From positions 62,001 to 126,000 of the forward strand of contig NZ_QJKI01000004.1 of NCBI RefSeq assembly GCF_003201855.1: 64,000 nucleotides of DNA, read 5' to 3'. This stretch comes from Rivihabitans pingtungensis (lineage in GTDB: Bacteria; Pseudomonadota; Gammaproteobacteria; Burkholderiales; Aquaspirillaceae). This document shows positions 17,070-28,984 of this stretch, one piece after another. A program made the position numbers and the translations under genes. The notes under the pieces are model-generated. The model was not told the DNA's origin. It saw only the letters and a program-made list of their open reading frames with translations, and made no database searches. How positions within the stretch are numbered: position 1 is the stretch's first letter; each line of letters begins with the position of its first letter.

Positions 17070-17127
17070 TACAACAAGAGCGCAATTATAGCAGCACAAT
17101 TTCTGCTGCGCTAGCCCCCAGTGACAA

Positions 17128-17457
17128 TCAGATATCCAGCCAGGCCAGAATCGAGGCCAGTTCAGCCCGCAGCGAGCTGGCGCCCAGCCGGCCATTGGCC
17201 GTGGCCGGCGCGGGTGTCGTTGCCGGACGGCTGGCCAGCAAGGCATTGCGCATGCGGCGCACCAACAGTACCTCGTGATGCTGATAATGCCGGCGTGGCC
17301 GGGCTTGCGCAGCCAGGCCAGGCGGTGCACTGGCCAGCTCCCACTGGTGCAGTAACTCCGGCGTCAGCCCGGTCAGCTCGCTGACTTCGCTGATGGTGAA
17401 ATACCGTTTACCGGGCACCGGCGGCAGATCAGGCGTGCTTGGACGCGTAGTGGTCAT
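17128..17457 (-). CDS. MerR-family helix-turn-helix protein
   Basis: 109 residues. The N-terminal winged HTH is of MerR type: [22 protein letters not shown] followed by the wing [19 protein letters not shown]. The C-terminal ~35 residues are short and Ala-rich, with no effector-binding domain or metal-binding cysteines. This is the small MerR-like protein that commonly follows ihfA in betaproteobacteria. It overlaps the ihfA 3' end by 29 nt, so the two are translationally linked. DNA target unknown. Confidence 0.85.
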   Translation of the reverse strand: MTTTRPSTPDLPPVPGKRYFTISEVSELTGLTPELLHQWELASAPPGLAAQARPRRHYQHHEVLLVRRMRNALLASRPATTPAPATANGRLGASSLRAELASILAWLDI

Positions 17458-17731
17458 CGACCATTCCCTTCAGCTTTTGGCTGGCGTGGAACGTGACCAC
17501 CCGGCGCGCGGTGATGGGAATCTCCTCGCCGGTTTTGGGGTTGCGTCCCGGACGCTGCGGTTTGTCGCGCAGCTGGAAATTGCCAAAGCCCGACAGCTTT
17601 ACGGCATCGCCTTCTTCCAGCGCCACGCGAATTTCTTCAAAAAACGACTCCACCATATCTTTGGCTTCGCGTTTGTTCAAGCCGACTTTGTCGAATAGCA
17701 AATCGGCAAGTTCAGCCTTGGTCAGTGTCAT
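17429..17731 (-). CDS. ihfA: integration host factor subunit alpha
   Basis: 100 residues, full length. DNABII fold: helical N-terminus [34 protein letters not shown] and beta-arm [23 protein letters not shown], including the Pro that intercalates in the minor groove. With IhfB it bends DNA at specific sites. It follows pheT after a terminator-like hairpin, and its stop overlaps the MerR-like gene. Confidence 0.97.
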   Translation of the reverse strand: MTLTKAELADLLFDKVGLNKREAKDMVESFFEEIRVALEEGDAVKLSGFGNFQLRDKPQRPGRNPKTGEEIPITARRVVTFHASQKLKGMVDDHYASKHA

Positions 17732-17864
17732 GCTTACCCCTTAATCATAACGCCGGCCACGCGCCATCAAAAGCCCCACGCAACAGATGGGGACATTGGG
17801 CATGTGCCGGGTGTGGCGACAGTCAAATCATGGTTGGCGCCTGCCCAGGCAGGCGCGGAAAAAC

Positions 17865-17898
17865 AAGCTGCTGCCGGCCCAATAGCCGGCAGCAGCTT
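17865..17898 (-). terminator. hairpin terminator between pheT and ihfA
   Basis: AAGCTGCTGCCGGC pairs with GCCGGCAGCAGCTT around CCAATA, followed on the minus strand by GTTTTTCC. It suggests partial termination, so ihfA may have its own promoter. Confidence 0.75.
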
Positions 17899-17921
17899 TG
17901 CATTACACAAGGTGGGAAGGC

Positions 17922-20279
17922 TTACAGGCGCAGATGGGCGCCATGCTGGGCGGCGCAGGCCACCACCGCCTGCACCACCGGCTCGACGTCAGCGTCGGTC
18001 AGCGTTTTCGCAGTATCCTGCATTAACACCTTGAAAGCAAGGCTCTTTTTTCCTTCTTCCAGGCCTTTGCCGCGATAGACGTCAAAGAGACCAATGCCCG
18101 TCACCGCCGGCAGGTTCAGCGCCTCAAACGCCGCCAGCAGCGCGCCGGCCTCGACGCTTTCGTCCACCACAAAGGCAAAGTCACGGCGCACCGGCTGCAA
18201 GCGCGACACCGGCTGGGCGGCCACCGGCTGGCGGGCCAGCAGGGCGGCAAAATCCAGCTCAAACAGCACCGGCGCGGCCGGCAGGTCGTATTTTTGCACC
18301 CACTGCGGATGCAATTCGCCCAGCACGCCAATCACCACGCCGTCCAGCAGCACGTCGGCCGTACGGCCCGGATGCAGCGCCGGGTGGCTGGCCTTGCGGA
18401 ACTCCGCCACACGCGGGGCCAGCAGCGCCTCCACATCGGCCTTGACGTCGTAAAAGTCCACGCGCTCGCTCTTGGCGCCCCATTGCTCGGGCAGGCGGCC
18501 GCCGTAGGCCAGGCCGGCCACGCGCTCGGGCTGCTCGACCGTCTCGCCGCGCTTGAGGAACACGCGGGCGATTTCAAACAGGCGCACGCGCGCTTGCTTG
18601 CGGTTGAGGTTGCTGACCAGGGTGTCCACCAGACCGCCAAACAGGGTGGAGCGCATCACGCTCATCTGGCTGGCAATCGGGTTGATCAGCTTGATCGGCG
18701 CGGCGTTGGCGGCAAAGTCCTGTTCCCAGGTGCTGTCCACAAAAGCGTAGCTGACGATTTCCTGATAGTCGCGGGCGGCCACGCGACGGCGCAGTTCGCC
18801 GCGCGGGGTCAGCGTTTCTGGCTGGGCCAGCATGCGCGCGCGCGCTTGCGGGGCGTCGGACGGAATATTGTCGTAGCCGTGCAGGCGGGCGACTTCTTCG
18901 ATCAGGTCTTCTTCGATGGCGATGTCAAAGCGGAAGCTGGGCGGCGTCACCAAAAAGCCTTCGCCGTCGGCCTGGGCGACAAAACCCAGGCGGGCGAACA
19001 TGGCGGCCATGTCATCCGCGCTCAGCTGCAAGCCCAGCACCTGGTTGACGCGCGCCACGCGCACCTTGACCGGCGCGCGCGCCGGCAGCTGGCCCACGGC
19101 CTCGGTCACCGGGCCGGCCTGGCCGCCGCAGATGTCCAGAATCAGCGCGGTGGCGCGCTCCATGGCTTCGGCTTGCAGGGTGAAGTCCACGCCGCGCTCG
19201 TAGCGGAACGAGGCGTCGGAGGAGAAACCCAGCCGGCGGGCGCGCCCGGCAATCGCTTCCGGGGCAAAGTAGGCGGATTCCAGAAACACATCCTGGGTGC
19301 TGTCGCTGACTTCGCTATTGGCGCCGCCCATCACCCCGGCCAGGGCAACGGCTTTGTGCTCGTCAGCAATCACCAGCATATCGGCGTCCAGCGCCTGTTC
19401 CTTGCCGTTGAGCAGGGTCAGCGTTTCGCCCTGCTCGGCCATGCGCACCACGATGCCGCCTTGCAGGCGGGCCAGATCAAAGGCGTGCAGCGGCTGGCCT
19501 TGTTCCAGCAGGATGTAATTGGTGACATCGACAATGGCGGAAATCGAGCGCAGGCCGGCGCGGGCCAGGCGGGTTTTCATCCAGTCCGGCGTCGGCGCGG
19601 CCTGGTTGACGCCGCGAATCACCCGACCCAGATAACGGCCGCAGGCGGCGTCAGCGCGCAGGGTGACGGCGCGGCGCTCGTCCAGCGTCACCGCCACGGC
19701 CGGCAGCGCTGGCGCAGTCAGCGGCGCGCCGGTCAGCGCGGCCACTTCGCGGGCGATGCCGCGCATGCCCAGGCAGTCGGCGCGGTTGGGGGTGATTTTC
19801 AGCTCGATGCTGTGGTCGTCCAGATCCAGATAATCGCGGATCGAGGCGCCCACCGGCGCATCGGCCGGCAGCAGCAACAGGCCGTCCACCTCATCAGGCA
19901 CGCCCAGCTCTTTGCCGGAACACAGCATGCCGTTGGACGGCACGCCGCGCATCTTGGTCGGCTTGATCTTGAAGTCGCCCGGCAGCACGGCGCCCGGCAG
20001 CGCGCACGGCACTTTCACGCCCTCGGCGACATTAGGCGCGCCACAGACGATTTGCACCAGCTCGCCCGTGCCCACGTCCACTTCGGTGACGCGCAGACGG
20101 TCGGCATTTTCGTGCTTGCGCACGGTTTTGACTTCAGCAATCACCACGCCAGAAAACGCCGGCGCAGCGGGCTCGCAGCTTTCCACTTCCAGCCCGGCCA
20201 TGGTCAGCAGGTAGTTCAGTTGTTCGGTGGACAAGCCGGGGTTCACCCAGCTTTTCAGCCAGTTTTCAGAGAATTTCAT
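17922..20279 (-). CDS. pheT: phenylalanyl-tRNA synthetase beta subunit
   Basis: 785 residues, typical for bacterial PheT. Domains in order: N-terminal B1 and an OB-fold tRNA-binding insert (residues about 39-150, VTEVDVGTGELVQIVCGAPNV), the B3/B4 editing region, B5 and the catalytic-like domain, and a C-terminal FDX-ACB anticodon-binding domain (QPVRRDFAFVVDES...). It forms the alpha2beta2 enzyme with PheS and edits Tyr-tRNA-Phe. It starts 19 nt after the pheS stop. Confidence 0.98.
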   Translation of the reverse strand: MKFSENWLKSWVNPGLSTEQLNYLLTMAGLEVESCEPAAPAFSGVVIAEVKTVRKHENADRLRVTEVDVGTGELVQIVCGAPNVAEGVKVPCALPGAVLPGDFKIKPTKMRGVPSNGMLCSGKELGVPDEVDGLLLLPADAPVGASIRDYLDLDDHSIELKITPNRADCLGMRGIAREVAALTGAPLTAPALPAVAVTLDERRAVTLRADAACGRYLGRVIRGVNQAAPTPDWMKTRLARAGLRSISAIVDVTNYILLEQGQPLHAFDLARLQGGIVVRMAEQGETLTLLNGKEQALDADMLVIADEHKAVALAGVMGGANSEVSDSTQDVFLESAYFAPEAIAGRARRLGFSSDASFRYERGVDFTLQAEAMERATALILDICGGQAGPVTEAVGQLPARAPVKVRVARVNQVLGLQLSADDMAAMFARLGFVAQADGEGFLVTPPSFRFDIAIEEDLIEEVARLHGYDNIPSDAPQARARMLAQPETLTPRGELRRRVAARDYQEIVSYAFVDSTWEQDFAANAAPIKLINPIASQMSVMRSTLFGGLVDTLVSNLNRKQARVRLFEIARVFLKRGETVEQPERVAGLAYGGRLPEQWGAKSERVDFYDVKADVEALLAPRVAEFRKASHPALHPGRTADVLLDGVVIGVLGELHPQWVQKYDLPAAPVLFELDFAALLARQPVAAQPVSRLQPVRRDFAFVVDESVEAGALLAAFEALNLPAVTGIGLFDVYRGKGLEEGKKSLAFKVLMQDTAKTLTDADVEPVVQAVVACAAQHGAHLRL

Positions 20280-20298
20280 CGGTGAGCCTCGCCTGCGG

Positions 20299-21312
<1,014 letters not shown>

Positions 21313-21445
21313 TCAGTCGGTTTACCACGCCCGACGCGGGCCAGGACATGGCATGGCGGCATCGGGCGTGGTGAACGGGCTGAGCGCGTGGTCAGGCGGC
21401 GCGCCGCACGCCAGGTTTTGTGCGCAGCATAAAAACCCGGGTGAT

Positions 21446-21477
21446 AAAAAAAGGGAGGCTCGGGGCCTCCCTTTTTC
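21446..21477 (-). terminator. terminator/attenuator between rplT and pheS
   Basis: AAGGGAGGC and GCCTCCCTT form a stem around the 5-nt loop, followed on the minus strand by a run of T. Located 12 nt past the rplT stop, it separates the ribosomal-protein and synthetase parts of the operon. No short Phe-rich leader peptide is convincing. Confidence 0.75.
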
Positions 21478-21488
21478 AACGCACTTGC

Positions 21489-21848
21489 TTAAGCGGCGAG
21501 GCTGGCCTTGGCTTGCTCGACGATTTTGGCGAATGCCGGCTTGTCGAACACTGCCAGATCGGCCAACACCTTGCGGTCGATCTCGATGGCAGCCTTCTTC
21601 ACGCCGTTCATGAACTTGCTGTAGGACAGACCCAGTTCACGCGCGGCGGCGTTGATACGGGCGATCCACAGGGTGCGGAACTGGCGTTTGCGTTGACGAC
21701 GGTCACGGTAAGCGTATTGACCGGCCTTCATCACCGCCTGTTTGGCGATCCGGTATACGTTTTTGCGACGACCGCGATAGCCTTTGGCAAGCGCGAGGAT
21801 TTTCTTGTGACGGGCACGGGCGGTAACGCCACGTTTGACGCGAGGCAT
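21489..21848 (-). CDS. rplT: 50S ribosomal protein L20
   Basis: 119 residues, the canonical size. The N-terminus [28 protein letters not shown] is diagnostic. A 23S rRNA-binding protein required early in 50S assembly, it represses its own operon by binding mRNA in other bacteria. It lies 10 nt after rpmI. Confidence 0.99.
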   Translation of the reverse strand: MPRVKRGVTARARHKKILALAKGYRGRRKNVYRIAKQAVMKAGQYAYRDRRQRKRQFRTLWIARINAAARELGLSYSKFMNGVKKAAIEIDRKVLADLAVFDKPAFAKIVEQAKASLAA

Positions 21849-21858
21849 AGTTTACTCC

Positions 21859-22056
21859 TTAAGCGTAGGGCAGCATTGCACGAACAGCAGCCATATTGGT
21901 GCTGTGGACCATCACGGTGCCGCGCAGTTGGCGCTTGGTCTTGGTGGTCTTCTTGGTGAGGATGTGGCGCTTGAATGCCATCGAGCGCTTAACACCACCG
22001 TTGCCCAACACTTTCAGACGCTTTTTTGCGCCCGACTTGCTTTTCATCTTAGGCAT
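21859..22056 (-). CDS. rpmI: 50S ribosomal protein L35
   Basis: 65 residues. It starts [24 protein letters not shown], the standard L35 N-terminus, with AGGAG about 8 nt upstream. The longer open frame beyond this start is not coding. Component of the large ribosomal subunit; second structural gene after infC. Confidence 0.99.
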   Translation of the reverse strand: MPKMKSKSGAKKRLKVLGNGGVKRSMAFKRHILTKKTTKTKRQLRGTVMVHSTNMAAVRAMLPYA

Positions 22057-22179
22057 GGATTGCTCCTGCTGATTTGTTAGATTTGGCGAGAGGTGACAGC
22101 AGGAAACCCCACTGTGCTTTGAGAACCGCAACGCCACGCTTTTGTGCGAAGCCGCTTGCACGGTTTCGCAAAAATCAAC

Positions 22180-22199
22180 ACGGCAGGTCACCCTGCCGT
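22180..22199 (-). promoter_or_regulatory. hairpin in infC-rpmI intergenic region
   Basis: ACGGCAGG and CCTGCCGT around the loop TCAC in the 167-nt gap, followed on the minus strand by GTTGATTTTT. It could be a weak terminator or part of the leader through which L20 controls rpmI-rplT; the second option is inference from other bacteria. Confidence 0.5.
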
Positions 22200-22223
22200 G
22201 CCGATGAACTGCATATGATAGCC

Positions 22224-22742
22224 TTATTTCTTCTTGGGGCCAATCATCATGACCATCTGCCGGCCTTCGAGCTTGGGAAACTGCTCGACGGCGCCGACTT
22301 CGATCAGATCCGCCTCGACGCGCTTGAGCAGCGCCAGGCCGATGTCCTGGTGGGCCATTTCGCGCCCACGGAAGCGCAGGGTGATCTTGGCCTTGTCGCC
22401 ATCCGTCAGGAAGCGGATCAGGTTGCGCAGCTTGACGTTGTAGTCACCGTCATCCGTGCCGGGGCGGAATTTGACTTCCTTGACCTGAATTTGCTTTTGC
22501 TTCAGTTTGGCTTCGTGTTTTTTCTTGCTTTCCTGGTACTTGAACTTGCCGTAGTCCATCAGCTTGCACACCGGCGGCTGCGCGGTGGGTGCGATTTCGA
22601 CCAGATCAAGTTCGGCTTCCTCGGCGCGCTCCAGCGCGTCGCGCAGGGTAACGATGCCGAGTTGTTCGCCTTCACTGCCTACCAGCCGGATTTCACGTGC
22701 GGTGATTTCACCGTTGATCCGGGGTTCTTTTTCCTGAGCTAT
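22224..22742 (-). CDS. infC: translation initiation factor IF-3 (ATA start)
   Basis: 172 residues when started at ATA 22742, which gives (M)[30 protein letters not shown], the normal IF-3 N-terminus. AGGAG at 22751-22755 lies 8 nt upstream. The first ATG in frame is inside the inter-domain linker and would delete the whole N-terminal domain. The C-terminal domain [17 protein letters not shown]...[10 protein letters not shown] is intact. IF-3 checks start codons on the 30S subunit. Rare start codons (AUU, AUC, AUA) in infC let the factor inhibit its own translation, so this start is expected to be autoregulatory. Confidence 0.95.
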   Translation of the reverse strand: MAQEKEPRINGEITAREIRLVGSEGEQLGIVTLRDALERAEEAELDLVEIAPTAQPPVCKLMDYGKFKYQESKKKHEAKLKQKQIQVKEVKFRPGTDDGDYNVKLRNLIRFLTDGDKAKITLRFRGREMAHQDIGLALLKRVEADLIEVGAVEQFPKLEGRQMVMMIGPKKK

Positions 22743-22787
22743 AGCAAATTCTCCTAATTACAAAAATGTCATGCGCCGTGGCCAGTT

Positions 22788-24692
22788 TCAGGCCAAGGTT
22801 TCGGACTTGATCCGTTCGATAAACTGGGAAAGCGTCAACTGGCCAAGATCCTCGCCAGTCCGCGTGCGCACGGCAACCAGACCGCCTGCTTTCTCTTTGT
22901 CGCCAATGATAATCTGGTACGGCAATTTTTGCAGGCTATGCTCGCGGATTTTATAGCCAATTTTCTCATTTCTCAAGTCGGCTTCAACACGAACGCCTGC
23001 GGCGCGCAATTGTGCCACCACATCGCGGGCATAATCGCACTGCGCTTCGGTGATGGTCATCACCACCGCCTGCTGCGGCGCCAGCCAGGTCGGGAAGGCG
23101 CCGGCGTAGTGTTCGATCAGGATGCCGGTAAAGCGCTCCAGCGAACCAAACAGCGCGCGGTGCAGCATCACCGGACGTTTGCGGCTATTGTCTTCGGCCA
23201 CATAGCTGATGTCGAAACGCTCGGGCAGGTTCATGTCCACCTGCAAGGTGCCGCACTGCCAGTCGCGGCCCAGTGTGTCGCGCAGCACGAACTCCAGCTT
23301 GGGGCCGTAGAAGGCGCCTTCGCCCGGAAACAGCTCGTAAGGCATGTTCATCGATTCCAGCGCCGACGACAGCGCGCCTTCCAGCTTATCCCAGATTTCG
23401 TCCGAACCGATACGGTTTTCCGGGCGGGTGGAGAGCTTGATGCGGACATTGTCAAAGCCAAAGTCTTTGTAAATGTCCAGAATCAGCGCCACCACATCAC
23501 GGCATTCCTGCTCCATTTGCGCTTCGGTGCAGAAGATATGCGCGTCGTCCTGGGTAAAGTGGCGCACACGCAACAAACCATGCAGCGCGCCGGACGGCTC
23601 GTAGCGGTGCACCTTGCCGAATTCGGCCATGCGCATCGGCAGGTCACGGTAGCTGTGCAGGCCGTGGGCGTACATCGACACCGCGCCCGGACAGTTCATC
23701 GGCTTGAGGGCGAACACGCGTTCGTCTTCGGTTTGCGTGGTGAACATGTTTTCGCGGTAGTTGAACCAGTGGCCGGAGGTTTCCCACAGACCACGGTCCA
23801 TCACGTCCGGCGTGTTCACTTCCACATAACCGGCTTGTTCCTGACGCTGGCGCATGTAGTTGATCAGGCTCTGGAACAAACGCCAGCCCTTGGGGTGCCA
23901 GAACACCGAGCCCGGCGCTTCGTCCTGCATATGGAACAGATCCAGCTGCTGACCCAGCTTGCGATGGTCGCGCTTTTCTGCTTCTTCCAGCATGTGCAGG
24001 TAGGCTTCCAGCTCTTCTTTTTTCATGAAAGCCGTGCCGTACACGCGTTGCAGCATTTCGTTCTTGCTGTTGCCGCGCCAGTAAGCGCCGGCCAGCTTCA
24101 TCAGCTTGAACACCTTGATTTTGCCGGTGGACGGCACGTGCGGGCCGCGACAGAGGTCGGTGAAGTCACCCTGACGGTACAGGCTGAGCACTTCGCCCGC
24201 CGGGATGGATTCGATGATCTCGGCCTTGTAGGCTTCGCCAATCGACTTGAAGTAAGCAATGGCTTCATCGCGCGGCAGCTCGTAGCGCTCGACCGGAATA
24301 TCCGCCTTGGCCAGCTCGGCCATTTTCTTTTCGATGGCGGCCAGATCGTCCGGGGTGAACGGGCGCTTGTAGCTGAAATCGTAGTAAAAGCCGTTTTCGA
24401 TGGTCGGGCCGATGGTCACTTGCGCATCGGGGAACAGCGTCTTGACCGCGTGCGCCAGCAAGTGGGCGCTGGAGTGGCGAATGATGTCCAGGCCGTCGGC
24501 GTCGCGTTCGGTGACAATCACCAGGTCGGCGTTGTGTTCAATCAGATGGCTGGCGTCCACCAGCTTGCCGTCCACTTTGCCGGCCAGGGTGGCGCGGGCC
24601 AGGCCGGCGCCAATCGAGGCGGCCACGCCTGCCACGGTGACCGGCTGTTCAAAGGAGCGGATGGAACCATCGGGCAATCGAATGTCAGGCAT
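22788..24692 (-). CDS. thrS: threonyl-tRNA synthetase
   Basis: 634 residues, normal length. Order: N-terminal TGS domain ([18 protein letters not shown]), editing domain N2 with [11 protein letters not shown], class II catalytic core ([12 protein letters not shown], motif 2 region [16 protein letters not shown]) and C-terminal anticodon-binding domain. It charges tRNA-Thr and clears Ser-tRNA-Thr. First gene of the thrS-infC-rpmI-rplT-pheST-ihfA cluster. A strong hairpin upstream isolates it from tRNA-Val. Confidence 0.98.
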   Translation of the reverse strand: MPDIRLPDGSIRSFEQPVTVAGVAASIGAGLARATLAGKVDGKLVDASHLIEHNADLVIVTERDADGLDIIRHSSAHLLAHAVKTLFPDAQVTIGPTIENGFYYDFSYKRPFTPDDLAAIEKKMAELAKADIPVERYELPRDEAIAYFKSIGEAYKAEIIESIPAGEVLSLYRQGDFTDLCRGPHVPSTGKIKVFKLMKLAGAYWRGNSKNEMLQRVYGTAFMKKEELEAYLHMLEEAEKRDHRKLGQQLDLFHMQDEAPGSVFWHPKGWRLFQSLINYMRQRQEQAGYVEVNTPDVMDRGLWETSGHWFNYRENMFTTQTEDERVFALKPMNCPGAVSMYAHGLHSYRDLPMRMAEFGKVHRYEPSGALHGLLRVRHFTQDDAHIFCTEAQMEQECRDVVALILDIYKDFGFDNVRIKLSTRPENRIGSDEIWDKLEGALSSALESMNMPYELFPGEGAFYGPKLEFVLRDTLGRDWQCGTLQVDMNLPERFDISYVAEDNSRKRPVMLHRALFGSLERFTGILIEHYAGAFPTWLAPQQAVVMTITEAQCDYARDVVAQLRAAGVRVEADLRNEKIGYKIREHSLQKLPYQIIIGDKEKAGGLVAVRTRTGEDLGQLTLSQFIERIKSETLA

Positions 24693-24762
24693 GTCTGTTC
24701 TCCGGGCTGTATCAGCCAGCCTCGTTTACGGGGCGGCTGAGGATGAGGCAAAACGAACGGGC

Positions 24763-24796
24763 AAAAAAAAAGTGCGGCAAGAGCCGCACTTTTTTG
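24763..24796. terminator. bidirectional terminator upstream of thrS
   Basis: AAAAAAAAGTGCGGC and GCCGCACTTTTTT around AAGA. It probably ends the minus-strand tRNA-Val transcript. Confidence 0.8.
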
Positions 24797-24898
24797 GTGT
24801 TTACGCAGTAATTCGCAATAACTTTCCGAGGCTCAAGCGAGGGTGCTGATGCCGGTAGTAGTAGTTCGGAAAGCCATGGGATTACTCCGCAATAATAT

Positions 24899-24975
24899 TG
24901 GTAGGCACGATTGGACTCGAACCAACGACCCCCACCATGTCAAGGTGGTGCTCTAACCAGCTGAGCTACGTGCCT
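24899..24975 (-). tRNA. tRNA-Val (GAC)
   Basis: 77 nt on the minus strand with encoded CCA. Acceptor stem AGGCACG/CGTGCCT; anticodon stem CCACC/GGTGG with loop TTGACAT gives anticodon GAC. T-loop GGTTCGAGTCC. Confidence 0.96.
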
Positions 24976-24995
24976 GTCGTTACCAGGAGCTGCGC

Positions 24996-25024
24996 ATTGT
25001 ATAGATGGACTTTCACTTGTGCAA
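24996..25024 (-). promoter_or_regulatory. promoter of tRNA-Val
   Basis: On the minus strand TTGCAC (25019-25024), a 17-nt spacer and TACAAT (24996-25001) lie 20 nt before the tRNA 5' end. Confidence 0.65.
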
Positions 25025-25059
25025 GCATTTTTTTCAAAATTCTTCATGCGCTATACTAG

Positions 25060-26208
<1,149 letters not shown>

Positions 26209-26268
26209 CCGCCACGCCAGCGTGCTGCCTCACTGCGCCAGCCCTGCGCACAGTGAGGCAGCCGCGCA

Positions 26269-27477
26269 TCAACGCGCCTCGCGCGCCAGACACGCCTTGT
26301 AACGGCCATCCACCCGGTCGGCAAACCATTCAGTGGTCAGCTTGCGGGTGATTTTCGGGCTGACCAGCTGGATTTGCGGCATCACCGCCCGCGCGGCATG
26401 GCCGCCGGCCAGGGCAAACACCTTCTGATACAGCGCGCTCTGACTGAAGGCTGGGGTTTTCTCCAGCCGCAGATCCCGGCTCACCTCAGCCCGACTCATG
26501 CCCAAGCGCCCCTCCAGCCGTTCCAGCGCCAGTTGCGTGCTGCTGGTGCTGCTGCTGGGTGCGCCATCGCGATAAATCAGCAAATCCCCATCCAGCGACA
26601 ACTTCATGCCCGATAACCGCGACACAGCAGCCTGAAACGCGGCATTGCGGCTGCTGTAGCGCCCGGCATTGAAATCAGCAAAGCGGTAGCGCATATCTGG
26701 GTAATCCGCAGGGAAATCCAGCAAATTGGCAATGCCGAAATACAGCCCGCCGCGCCGGCTGAACACCTCATCACGCCAGCTGCCCTTGCGCGGATAAGGG
26801 TAGCCCTTGGCGCGCACATGTTCTTCGGCAAACTCCACACTGACCTGCATCGGCCCGCCAGTGCGGATCGGGTTTTTCATATTGACCGGCAAGCCCAGCC
26901 GGCGCGCGTCGGCCACCATGTCTTCAAACAGGGCGTTCATTTCTTTTTCGGTGCGCAGCCGGTCGATACGCGAGGTGTAACTCTCGCCGGTGGCCGAAGG
27001 CTTGAGGAAGGCCACCTTCAACGCCGCCACCGGAATCACCCCGCCGGCTTTTTCGGCGATTTTCTTCCACACCATCTCACCCAAGCCCGGCACCACCGGA
27101 TCGGCCTGCCAGGTGGATTCCTGCTCGATCACCGCCATGGCAGCGCACAGCAAATCGGCCCGATACGGCAGATGCAAGCCAGTAAACGCCCCGACAATCT
27201 CCTGCGACCAGCCCGCCTTGTCGCGCACACTGGCCGGCAGCAACTTGTTTTGTACCAGGGCACGGGCAGCGGCTTCATTGGGATAGGCGGGAAATGGCGG
27301 CACCGGCGCCGGCGGGCTGACCGGCTGCGACACCACTGGCCCGGTTGGCGTGGTGATCGGGGTGGGAGGCATGCTGGGCACGCTGGGGGTAACAACAGGA
27401 GTGGTTTGCTGGGGTGCCGTGGCGCAGGCACCGAGCAGGGCCGCCAGCGTCGCGGCGGCAAACAGAGAAGGTTTCAT
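26269..27477 (-). CDS. DUF1615 family lipoprotein
   Basis: 402 residues. N-terminal signal with lipobox: MKPSLFAAATLAALLGAC, so the mature protein is lipidated at Cys18 and probably outer-membrane anchored. A Pro/Thr-rich linker (about 20-60) is followed by a DUF1615-like domain recognisable by AVIEQESTWQADPVVPGLG, NPIRTGGPMQVSVEFAEEHVRAKGYP and RRGGLYFGIANLLDFP. The first of these resembles a lytic transglycosylase catalytic Glu region (E-Q-E-S-x-W), suggesting a peptidoglycan-active enzyme; that is inference. The start at 27477 is supported by the signal peptide although the Shine-Dalgarno is weak. Confidence 0.8.
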   Translation of the reverse strand: MKPSLFAAATLAALLGACATAPQQTTPVVTPSVPSMPPTPITTPTGPVVSQPVSPPAPVPPFPAYPNEAAARALVQNKLLPASVRDKAGWSQEIVGAFTGLHLPYRADLLCAAMAVIEQESTWQADPVVPGLGEMVWKKIAEKAGGVIPVAALKVAFLKPSATGESYTSRIDRLRTEKEMNALFEDMVADARRLGLPVNMKNPIRTGGPMQVSVEFAEEHVRAKGYPYPRKGSWRDEVFSRRGGLYFGIANLLDFPADYPDMRYRFADFNAGRYSSRNAAFQAAVSRLSGMKLSLDGDLLIYRDGAPSSSTSSTQLALERLEGRLGMSRAEVSRDLRLEKTPAFSQSALYQKVFALAGGHAARAVMPQIQLVSPKITRKLTTEWFADRVDGRYKACLAREAR

Positions 27478-27534
27478 CACAAGCTTTGTACCAGCCAATA
27501 TACACGGCCGATATTGTAGCAAAGCCCGGCTTTG

Positions 27535-27542
27535 GCCACCGC
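27535..27542. repeat. 8-bp target site duplication (left)
   Basis: GCCACCGC immediately left of the insertion sequence, identical to 28806-28813. Confidence 0.85.
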
Positions 27543-28805
27543 CCAGGGCAATCGCATGAATTCAAACAGGACGAAGTCCGAAGAGCTGCTCACGGTATTC
27601 GTCAGAAGTCGCCGCAATCAACCGACGCACTTTGATGCCCCCCTTGCGTGGGATCGGGTCAAGGCGGATCAGATTCAGCGTGATGTGCTTGAGGACGGCA
27701 AGATTATGCGCCGCATGACCGGTGCGGGCGCGCATCTGGTCATCTCCGAAGGCCACGTCCATGCACCAGTGCAGGCGATTCTCCACTGACCAGTGTGATC
27801 GGATCGCGTCCGCCAGGCGCTGGGCATCCGCTGCCAGGCTGGTGATGTAGTAACGTTGCTCGCAGGTGGTCTTGCCCTTGGTTGTGCGTTCAGCATCAAT
27901 CACGACGAAGGCCTTCAAATCGGGCCATTGCCTGGGGTTGTGCAGGCAGTCCAGTTGATCGAAGACGTAGCAGCGACGATGCTCGATGCGGCCGTGATCC
28001 TTCTCGATCTGCTCGTAAAAGCTGTGCGGCGTGCGTTCTGCTGACGTGGCCTGGAACTGTGCAAAGAAGTCCCGCATTGAATCGGCGAGCGTGGGATGGT
28101 TGTTTTTGACCGCCAGCACATAGTCAGCCTTCTTGTCGCGAATGGCCTGGGCGATGTTGGCCTGCGTGCCCATTGCGTCAATGGTCATGATGCAGTTTTC
28201 AAGCGCGAGCGTGTGCAGCAATGCCGGAATGGCGGTTTTCTCATTGGATTTTTTGGCGGTCGCTGTTTGGCCCATCACCAGCCCGGCGCCAGCGGCAAAG
28301 GCGCTGACCAGATGTAGGGCGGTGGCGTCGATCTTGCCCGAGCGTCGGCTGGTCTTGCCATCAATCGCCACCACGTTCTGCTGGCCCAGCGCTGGCAGCA
28401 CGCTGCGAACCCAACGCTGGAATGCCGACTCGAATTCTGTGGGGTCGATCAGCCCAAACAATCGCCCGAAGGTGTCATGAGACGGAATGCCATGCTCAAG
28501 CTTGAGGTAGCGGCGAAACCACTCAAGCTTTTCGTTCGCCCAGGCTTCGATTTCGACGAAGGTGTCAGCGCCGGCCAGCACGTCATTGACCGCCACCACG
28601 AGCACTTCGACCAGATCGTGTCGCGTCTTGCGGGCTTGGCGAGGATCGGTGATGGAGACAAACACATCCGATAGCCGCAATTTGCTTTCTGTCTCCATAA
28701 ATCACCCCGAAAAAGTGGGAAGCTACACAAGTCGGGGATGGGTGAACAGCCAGGGGGGCGGTCTACGGGGTTTTTAGCGTATTGGCATTCGTGCGATTGC
28801 CCTGG
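27543..28805 (-). mobile_element. ISAs1-family insertion sequence
   Basis: 1,263 bp bounded by imperfect inverted repeats CCAGGGCAATCGCAYGAAT and flanked by an 8-bp direct duplication. It carries one transposase gene filling almost the whole element. Intact ends, intact gene and identical target duplication indicate a recent, probably active insertion. It landed in the intergenic region upstream of the RTX-like gene at 28985 and may have replaced or altered its promoter. Confidence 0.92.
27562..28698 (-). CDS. ISAs1-family transposase
   Basis: 378 residues. An N-terminal H-repeat-associated domain (FVSITDPRQARKTRHDLVEVL...) precedes a DDE catalytic domain: first Asp in VVAIDGKTSRRSG, second Asp in IMTIDAMGTQANIA, and Glu in RSHWSVENRLHWCMDVAFGDD. 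It catalyses transposition of the surrounding element. The start ATG lies about 107 bp inside the right end. No frameshift. Confidence 0.93.
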   Translation of the reverse strand: METESKLRLSDVFVSITDPRQARKTRHDLVEVLVVAVNDVLAGADTFVEIEAWANEKLEWFRRYLKLEHGIPSHDTFGRLFGLIDPTEFESAFQRWVRSVLPALGQQNVVAIDGKTSRRSGKIDATALHLVSAFAAGAGLVMGQTATAKKSNEKTAIPALLHTLALENCIMTIDAMGTQANIAQAIRDKKADYVLAVKNNHPTLADSMRDFFAQFQATSAERTPHSFYEQIEKDHGRIEHRRCYVFDQLDCLHNPRQWPDLKAFVVIDAERTTKGKTTCEQRYYITSLAADAQRLADAIRSHWSVENRLHWCMDVAFGDDQMRARTGHAAHNLAVLKHITLNLIRLDPIPRKGGIKVRRLIAATSDEYREQLFGLRPV

Positions 28806-28813
28806 GCCACCGC
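28806..28813. repeat. 8-bp target site duplication (right)
   Basis: GCCACCGC, the partner of the copy at 27535-27542. Confidence 0.85.
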
Positions 28814-28984
28814 CACCACACCGCGACGACGATAACTTGAGCGGTTTTGCACTGTGCTAACGCAGGTTTACCGAGTTTTACGATGTCATGGGCTGACGGG
28901 TGGCAATGGGATTCGTATCATTTATCTCATCACGCAACAGTCATGAAGGCAGCGAGAACTGCCTGATTTTTCAGGAGGATCATC

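Noticed and set aside
18294..20285. 663-aa plus-strand frame opposite pheT
   Set aside because: Shadow of pheT; low-information composition, no ribosome binding site.
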